A stretch of DNA of 64,000 nucleotides from Paenibacillus paridis (GTDB lineage: Bacteria; Bacillota; Bacilli; Paenibacillales; Paenibacillaceae), in the NCBI RefSeq assembly GCF_006345825.1, contig NZ_VCIX01000087.1, forward strand, positions 248,202 through 312,201. Reading direction: 5' to 3'. A program made the translations under genes and the position numbers. Positions 59,222 through 64,000 of the stretch are shown one piece after another; the first letter of the stretch is position 1; each line of letters starts with the position of its first letter. The notes below the pieces were generated by a model. The model was not told the origin of the DNA and searched no databases. It saw only the letters and a program-made list of their open reading frames with translations.

Positions 59222-60589
59222 CTATAACGCCTGGTATAGCTTAATTGGCGCAATAATCGGCAGGCCATCCGGCAAAGCACTTAACTCTTCTTCCGAGAGA
59301 AATACCTGATTTTGCATCTGCAAGCCCCAGCTCTCTACGGCTAACCTGCTCAAAATCGGACGTTTGCTTCCATCTTCCAGGTAGTAGCTTTTCTTGTCAG
59401 GCCCTACACCAATGCGTCCGCCTGGGAAGGCTACGTCTTCTATGCTGCTTTGACTGCCAAGGAGAGCTTGCAAGGATAATGCCTCTATGGATTCGCCAAT
59501 CCTCCAGTGCCACAGATCAAGCTGGGATAAAGAAATAAACGGATCATTCCACACTCCCGTAATGGGTCTTCGAACGTTGTCTTCAATCCAATACAGGGTA
59601 CTGCCTAATCCCTTCACGACCATTCTTCGAGGATAAAAAGCCGCTTCGCCAAGAGAATGACTATTTCCCTCTTGTAATGGCCCGAATAGAAACTGATGAG
59701 ACTCCGCAATAACATCCATATCCGCGATCCTCTCATTCAATCCGCTCCATTTGCTCGCGATATAAGAACTGGATTCGGAAATTTCCAAAGCAGCTGTTTG
59801 TTCCTCATCGCTATGAACATATGCGTCCCGGGCATAAACCATAGAGTAACCCTGCAATCTTACTCGCACGCTGTAATCCTTCGCCGCAAATGCTGCATTC
59901 TGACATCCTTCATCCCAATATCCGACTCTCTCAAGCAGGTCACGGCGCATAATCAGGCAGCTATAGGATAAATGCTCAGCTTCATGCCACTTGGAAGAGT
60001 CGCTTTGGTTATTGACTCTCGCAAACTCATGCATATCAGCCAAATCCTCATATTCCAATTCTAAACGCTGACTGCCGCTGAATTGGTTCGACACTGGACC
60101 AACCATACCGATACTGAGCTCGCTATGCAAGCATTGAAGCAAATTATCGAGCCAATTTTCAGTAGGATGAATACAACTGTTTAGAAGCAGCAATGTCGTC
60201 CCCTTTGCCATCATAAAACCTCGGTTTGCCGCGCCTATGAAGCCTATCGAGTCCGATAAAATACGATAACGCACTTGCCCGTCCATTTGCTTCAAATATT
60301 GCTCTAAACCGTCGCTTGACCCGTTGTCAATGACGATGATTTCATAAGGCAAATCCGTATGGTCCATAATATTTTCGATACAGCTCTTAACGGCTTCCAG
60401 CTGGTTATAGCTTGGAATAATGATGCTGGTTCCCTCAAAATAACCCTCATAGCTTTCCAATCCTGCCTGCAGCCCTTCCCGGTAGCCCTCATTCAGGCCA
60501 ATCCTGTATCGCTCTAACCGCTTCTGGGCATTATTTTGCAAGCCAACATTGCTCTTGAGACGTCGGGTCGGCCTTTTTTTGCGTCTCAT
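59222..60589 (-). CDS. GT2-like protein with lost catalytic motifs, N-terminal basic/GxxxG module and C-terminal KRPI repeats
   Basis: A 455-residue paralogue of the GT2 gene at 45.4 kb, from the ATG at 60587-60589 with GGAG 9 bases upstream. Residues 1-12 are basic (RRKKRPTRRLK) and 31-50 read GLNEGYREGLQAGLESYEGY. The GT2 fold is clear (TSIIIPSYNQLEAVKSCIEN, VIDNGSSDGLEQYL), but the DxD-like NND of the paralogue is NSC (LLLLNSCIHPTENWL) and the acidic CEDVDYY is FAAKDYS. It is probably not catalytic. The C-terminus has two repeats (STLYWIEDNVRRPITGVWND and KSYYLEDGSKRPILSRLAVE) and ends LPDGLPIIAPIK. First gene of an operon with a sigma-K-type -10. Confidence 0.82.
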   Translation of the reverse strand: MRRKKRPTRRLKSNVGLQNNAQKRLERYRIGLNEGYREGLQAGLESYEGYFEGTSIIIPSYNQLEAVKSCIENIMDHTDLPYEIIVIDNGSSDGLEQYLKQMDGQVRYRILSDSIGFIGAANRGFMMAKGTTLLLLNSCIHPTENWLDNLLQCLHSELSIGMVGPVSNQFSGSQRLELEYEDLADMHEFARVNNQSDSSKWHEAEHLSYSCLIMRRDLLERVGYWDEGCQNAAFAAKDYSVRVRLQGYSMVYARDAYVHSDEEQTAALEISESSSYIASKWSGLNERIADMDVIAESHQFLFGPLQEGNSHSLGEAAFYPRRMVVKGLGSTLYWIEDNVRRPITGVWNDPFISLSQLDLWHWRIGESIEALSLQALLGSQSSIEDVAFPGGRIGVGPDKKSYYLEDGSKRPILSRLAVESWGLQMQNQVFLSEEELSALPDGLPIIAPIKLYQAL

Positions 60590-60634
60590 CGCTAATCTCT
60601 CCAATCTGTCAGATGATCATATAGCTCAACATCA

Positions 60635-60643
60635 TATCCTATG
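60635..60643 (-). promoter_or_regulatory. Sigma-K-type -10 before the pseudo-glycosyltransferase operon
   Basis: Minus-strand CATAGGATA, about 46 bases before the ATG, identical to the -10 before the GT4 gene at 53.5 kb. No -35 AC at the usual distance. Confidence 0.5.
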
Positions 60644-60739
60644 TAAGACGGTCATATCCGCAACGGCGAGCGTACCGCTTATAACGGAATCCATTCGATA
60701 TTTTGCAGGATAATGCCGCATTAACCACTCATAACAAAG

Positions 60740-60779
60740 AGCCGCTTCGCGGGGTCGTTTAAGACGTTGCGAAGCGGCT
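60740..60779 (-). terminator. Terminator after the giant repeat protein
   Basis: An 11-bp perfect stem AGCCGCTTCGC / GCGAAGCGGCT, 13 bases past the stop; the minus strand continues CTTTGTT. Confidence 0.75.
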
Positions 60780-60792
60780 TAATGCTGTTCGT

Positions 60793-63700
60793 TTATGCTT
60801 TACCGATTGCGATCCAGTTAATATGGCCTCTTGGCTCCTGGCTAATTCGTGTTCGGATGATAATGATAGCCGCTTTATCAGCAGCCTTCGAATGAACGAC
60901 GGCATAACAAGCCGGATTATCAGTGGTCACTGTCAAGACATAACGATTGTCAACGAAAGGCTCATCGAAGGCTATGATCAGCTCGATCTGCTCTGCTTGA
61001 ACCGCAAAACTATATGGCGTCAAACCAAACTGCTGCATAACGACGCCGCTAGCGGAGCTTGCAATGACTGGAGCAAAACGCAGTGCCGAAAGCTCGATCG
61101 ATTGCTGCTGAATATGCCTTCCAGAAATCGAGTTATCAGCTAATTGTGTCGCTGAGGCCGCTGTAGCACCATACGAAGCATAATCAGGAAGCAAGCCGGC
61201 TGCGAGTTTATCTGCTGTTATGCTGCCTGGGGCAATATGCTCCGTTCCTACGCTTCCAACAGCTAGCTTCGCCGTCGTCACGCTTTCGCTCGCCAATTGA
61301 TCCGTTCCTACGCTTCCAACAGCCAGCTTCGCTGAAGTCACGCTTTCGCTCGCCAATTGATCCGTTCCTACGCTTCCAACAGCTAGCTTCGCCGTCGTCA
61401 CACTTCCGGCTCCCAGTTGATCCGTTCCTACGCTTCCAACAGCAAGCTTCGCCGTCGTCACGCTTTCGTTCGTCAATTGTTCCGTTCCTATGCTTCCAAC
61501 AGCAAGCTTCGCCGTCGTCACACTTCCGGCTCCCAGTTGATCCGTTCCTACGCTTCCAACAGCAAGCTTCGAGGATGTCACGCTTCCGGTGACCAACTGT
61601 TCCGTTCCTACGCTGCCTTCCGCTAGCCTCGATGCCGTTACGCTTCTTGCCGATAACTGTTCCGTTCCTACGCTTCCAACAGCTAACTTCGCGGACGTCA
61701 CACTTCCGGTCGCGAGCTGCTCCGTTCCTACGCTGCCTTCTGCTAGTTTGTCAGTCGTAACGCTTCCTGCCGTCAAGTGATCCGTTCCCACGCTATCTTC
61801 TGCGAGCTTCCCAGTTGTCACGCTTCCGGTCTCCAATTGATCGGTTCCTACGCTGCCTTCCGCTAGCTTTTCCGTCGTCACGCTTCCATTCGCGATCTGG
61901 CCCGTTCCTACACTTCCACCAGCTAATTTCGCAGAGGTCACGCTTCCGGCTCCCAGTTGGTCCGTTCCTACGCTTCCATCAGCTAGCTTCGCGGACGTCA
62001 CGCTTCCAGCTACCAACTGCTCCGCTCCTACGCTGTTTTCAGCTAGCTTCGCGGAGGTCACGCTTCCGGCTCCCAGCTGTTCCGTTCCTACGCTTCCACC
62101 AGCTAGCTTCACGGACGTTACGCTTCCAGCTACCAATTGTTCCGTTCCTACACTGCCTTCCGCTAGCTTCGATGCTGTCACGCTTCCTAACGACAGCTGT
62201 TCCGTTCCTACGCTCCCTCCAGCCAGCTTCGCGGAAGTCACACTTCCTTCTGCCAGCTGTTCCGTTCCTACGCTGCCGCTAGCCAGCTTCGCCGATGTCA
62301 CGCTTCCTGCCGACAACTGTTCCTCGCCTACGCTTCCACCAGCCAACTTCACGGATGTCACGCTTCCTGTCGCGAGCTGATCCTCTCCTACGCTGCCCTC
62401 CGCTAGCTTCACGGACGTCACGCTTCCTGCCGACAGCTGCTCCTCTCCTACACTGCCTTCCGCTAGCTTCGATGCCGTCACGCTTCCTGCCGACAGCTGC
62501 TCCTCGCCTACGCTGCCTTCCGCTAATTTCGATGCCGTCACGCTTCCTGCCGACAGCTGTTCCGATCCTACGCTCCCGCCAGCTAGTTTATCCCTCGTCA
62601 CGCTTCCGGTCACAAGCTGTTCTGTTCCTACGCTGCCTTCCGCTAGCTTCGATGCCGTCACGCTTCCTGCCGACAGCTGTTCCGTTCCTACGCTCCCACC
62701 AGCAAGTTTCTCCGTCGTCACGCTGCCAGTTGCTAACTGACCCGTTCCTACGCTGTTTTCAACTAACTTCTCTGACGTTACGCTTCCGATTGACAACTGA
62801 TCCGTTCCTACGCAGCCTTCCGCCAGCTTCTCCGCCGTCACGCTTCCGTTTGCTAACTGATCCGTTCCTACACTTCCACTAGCGAACTTCTCTGACGTTA
62901 TGCTTCCAATTGACAACTGGTCCGTTCCTACGCTGCCTTCCGCCAGCTTCTCCGTCGTCACGCTTCCGCTTGCTAATTGATCTGTTCCTACACTGCTTTC
63001 AGCTAACTTCTCTGACGTTACACTTTCAGTTGACAGCTGTTCCGTTCCTACGCTGCCTTGCGCCAGCTTCTCCGTCGTCACGCTTCCGCTTGCTAATTGA
63101 TCTGTTCCTACACTGCTTTCAGCTAACTTCTCTGACGTTACACTTTCAGTTGACAGCTGTTCCGTTCCTACGCTGCCTTGCGCCAGCTTCTCCGTCGTCA
63201 CGCTTCCGCTTGCTAATTGATCTGTTCCTACACTGCTTTCAGCTAACTTCTCTGACGTTACACTTTCAGTTGACAGCTGTTCCGTTCCTACGCTGCCTTG
63301 CGCCAGCTTCTCCGTCGTCACGCTTCCGCTTGCTAATTGATCTGTTCCTACACTGCTTTCAGCTAACTTCTCTGACGTTACACTTTCAGTTGACAGCTGT
63401 TCCGTTCCTACGCTGCCTTGCGCCAGCTTCTCCGTCGTCACGCTTCTTGCCAACAATTGATCCGTTCCAACACTTCCGCCAGCTAGCTTCGCGGACGTGA
63501 CGCTACCGTTTATCAGCTGCCCTGTTCCTATGCTGCCTTCCGCTAGCTTCTCCGTCGTCACGCTTCCTGATGACAGCTGTTCCTCTCCTACGCTCCCAAC
63601 AGCCAACTTCGCCATCGTCACGCTTCCAAATGCAAGTTGTTCCGTTCCTACGCTGCCTTCCACTATTTTCGCCGACGTCACGCTTCCGGTTGAGAGCTGA

Positions 63701-64000
63701 TCCGTTCCTACGCAGCCCTCGGCTAGTTTTGCCGAAGTCACGCTTCCTGCGGACAGATGATCCGTTCGTACAGAACCGGCTTCCAATTGCCCGCTTCCGA
63801 TCACGTCCGCCACAAGCTTCTCACGGGTTACTGCGCCATCGTTAAGCTGCTCTGTACGAATACTGTTAGCAGATAATTGCTTGCTGCTGACGGAGCCTTG
63901 CTTTAGCTTGCTGCCCAGAATCGTTTCATCGGCTACTTTATCGAAAGAAAGCACATCGCTTGCCAAATGAGCAAAGGTGATGGTGCCTTTACGGATATGG
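60793..64000 (-). CDS. Giant repeat protein with WIAIG tail, 5'-partial (continues past right edge)
   Basis: At least 1068 residues; the frame stays open to the window edge (the residues before the first TTG read IRKGTITFAH, themselves repeat-like), so the true start is outside. From about residue 60 the chain is about 43 copies of a 20-residue unit made of two 10-mers, GSVTSAKLAE and GSVGTEQLSA, with no insertions. After the repeats comes GLLPDYASYGATAASATQ, then a compact C-terminal domain (about 90 residues) ending GHINWIAIGKA. Such KLA/QL repeats occur in tail-fibre-like and surface proteins, and the end recalls what is annotated as a WIAG-tail domain in Paenibacillus (from memory). A long surface filament is likely. 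No sortase signal. Confidence 0.8.
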   Translation of the reverse strand, partial: HIRKGTITFAHLASDVLSFDKVADETILGSKLKQGSVSSKQLSANSIRTEQLNDGAVTREKLVADVIGSGQLEAGSVRTDHLSAGSVTSAKLAEGCVGTDQLSTGSVTSAKIVEGSVGTEQLAFGSVTMAKLAVGSVGEEQLSSGSVTTEKLAEGSIGTGQLINGSVTSAKLAGGSVGTDQLLARSVTTEKLAQGSVGTEQLSTESVTSEKLAESSVGTDQLASGSVTTEKLAQGSVGTEQLSTESVTSEKLAESSVGTDQLASGSVTTEKLAQGSVGTEQLSTESVTSEKLAESSVGTDQLASGSVTTEKLAQGSVGTEQLSTESVTSEKLAESSVGTDQLASGSVTTEKLAEGSVGTDQLSIGSITSEKFASGSVGTDQLANGSVTAEKLAEGCVGTDQLSIGSVTSEKLVENSVGTGQLATGSVTTEKLAGGSVGTEQLSAGSVTASKLAEGSVGTEQLVTGSVTRDKLAGGSVGSEQLSAGSVTASKLAEGSVGEEQLSAGSVTASKLAEGSVGEEQLSAGSVTSVKLAEGSVGEDQLATGSVTSVKLAGGSVGEEQLSAGSVTSAKLASGSVGTEQLAEGSVTSAKLAGGSVGTEQLSLGSVTASKLAEGSVGTEQLVAGSVTSVKLAGGSVGTEQLGAGSVTSAKLAENSVGAEQLVAGSVTSAKLADGSVGTDQLGAGSVTSAKLAGGSVGTGQIANGSVTTEKLAEGSVGTDQLETGSVTTGKLAEDSVGTDHLTAGSVTTDKLAEGSVGTEQLATGSVTSAKLAVGSVGTEQLSARSVTASRLAEGSVGTEQLVTGSVTSSKLAVGSVGTDQLGAGSVTTAKLAVGSIGTEQLTNESVTTAKLAVGSVGTDQLGAGSVTTAKLAVGSVGTDQLASESVTSAKLAVGSVGTDQLASESVTTAKLAVGSVGTEHIAPGSITADKLAAGLLPDYASYGATAASATQLADNSISGRHIQQQSIELSALRFAPVIASSASGVVMQQFGLTPYSFAVQAEQIELIIAFDEPFVDNRYVLTVTTDNPACYAVVHSKAADKAAIIIIRTRISQEPRGHINWIAIGKA
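61241..63780 (-). repeat. Tandem 60-bp coding repeat, about 43 copies
   Basis: The period is exactly 60 bp from end to end with no indel. Variation is mostly at three or four positions per unit. Consensus fragments on the plus strand are CCGTTCCTACGCT and GTCACGCTTCC. Confidence 0.95.
62941..63420 (-). repeat. Four identical 120-bp units within the 60-bp repeat array
   Basis: Units at 62941, 63061, 63181 and 63301 are identical base for base, and a fifth begins at 63421 before diverging after 26 bases. This marks a recent expansion. Confidence 0.95.

Noticed and set aside
61241..63780. CRISPR array
   Set aside because: Unit length 60 bp with no unique spacers between repeats; the whole unit is conserved and coding, and no cas genes are nearby.
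61417..63845. Several plus-strand open frames of 60-196 residues rich in Ser, Phe, Arg and Leu
   Set aside because: They are the antisense of the 60-bp coding repeats; the exact period of 60 keeps all frames open. The minus-strand reading has a sensible C-terminal domain.
60793..64000. Prophage tail fibre
   Set aside because: The repeat type occurs in tail fibres, but no phage structural, integrase or lysis gene is in the window and the neighbours are spore glycan genes. It stays possible if phage genes lie to the right.

Overview
The window comes from an endospore-forming Firmicute, most probably Paenibacillus or a close relative. The clues are a gerE gene (the late mother-cell spore-coat regulator), a YhcN/YlaJ-type sporulation lipoprotein, a CgeB-like spore-maturation glycosyltransferase, a YesM/YesN-type two-component pair beside a sugar ABC transporter, a FapR-type operator, strong AGGAGG ribosome binding sites, and frequent TTG and GTG starts. 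Base composition is near 50 percent GC by eye. No rRNA, tRNA, CRISPR array, intact insertion sequence or prophage was seen.

Layout. 1-5.5 kb: a minus-strand operon with a sugar-binding lipoprotein, two ABC permeases, a sensor kinase and a response regulator cut by the left edge. 5.6-10.4 kb: a SWIM zinc-finger protein and a SNF2 helicase, translationally coupled. 10.5-18 kb: housekeeping and signalling genes (two DcuS-like orphan kinases, a TPR protein, a catalase, a diguanylate cyclase). 18.2-18.6 kb: gerE with a textbook sigma-K promoter. 18.6-24.5 kb: a class D sortase, a GtrA flippase, a polyprenyl-phosphate glycosyltransferase and a four-part GT-C/PMT fusion.

24.7-61 kb is a large glycan-assembly island. 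It makes activated sugars: GDP-mannose to GDP-fucose (manC, gmd, GDP-fucose synthase-like), CDP-6-deoxyhexose (rfbF, rfbG, epimerase/reductase), a UDP-sugar acid (UDP-sugar dehydrogenase), dTDP- or UDP-glucose-type donors (rmlA-like, galU-like), and a FlaA1/CapD-type dehydratase. It also encodes about a dozen glycosyltransferases, a FkbM methyltransferase and small helical proteins. Several promoters look sporulation-specific: a sigma-E site before gmd and sigma-K -10 boxes (CATAnnnTA) before at least five other transcription units. Together with CgeB and gerE this points to mother-cell-made decoration of the spore surface (crust or exosporium glycans).

The most unusual points are as follows. 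One enzyme is a GT6 (ABO blood-group type) glycosyltransferase with the bacterial NxN motif, in an island that can make GDP-fucose. Five glycosyltransferases share an N-terminal module made of a polybasic stretch and a GxxxG-spaced aromatic (GY/GF/GW) helix, and the same module occurs alone as a 68-residue protein. Several glycosyltransferase domains have lost catalytic acidic residues. At the right edge a very large protein is built from about 43 exact-period 20-residue repeats (60 bp each), including four identical 120-bp units, and ends in a WIAIG tail; it is a candidate surface fibre. A FapR-controlled FabH gene sits inside the island.
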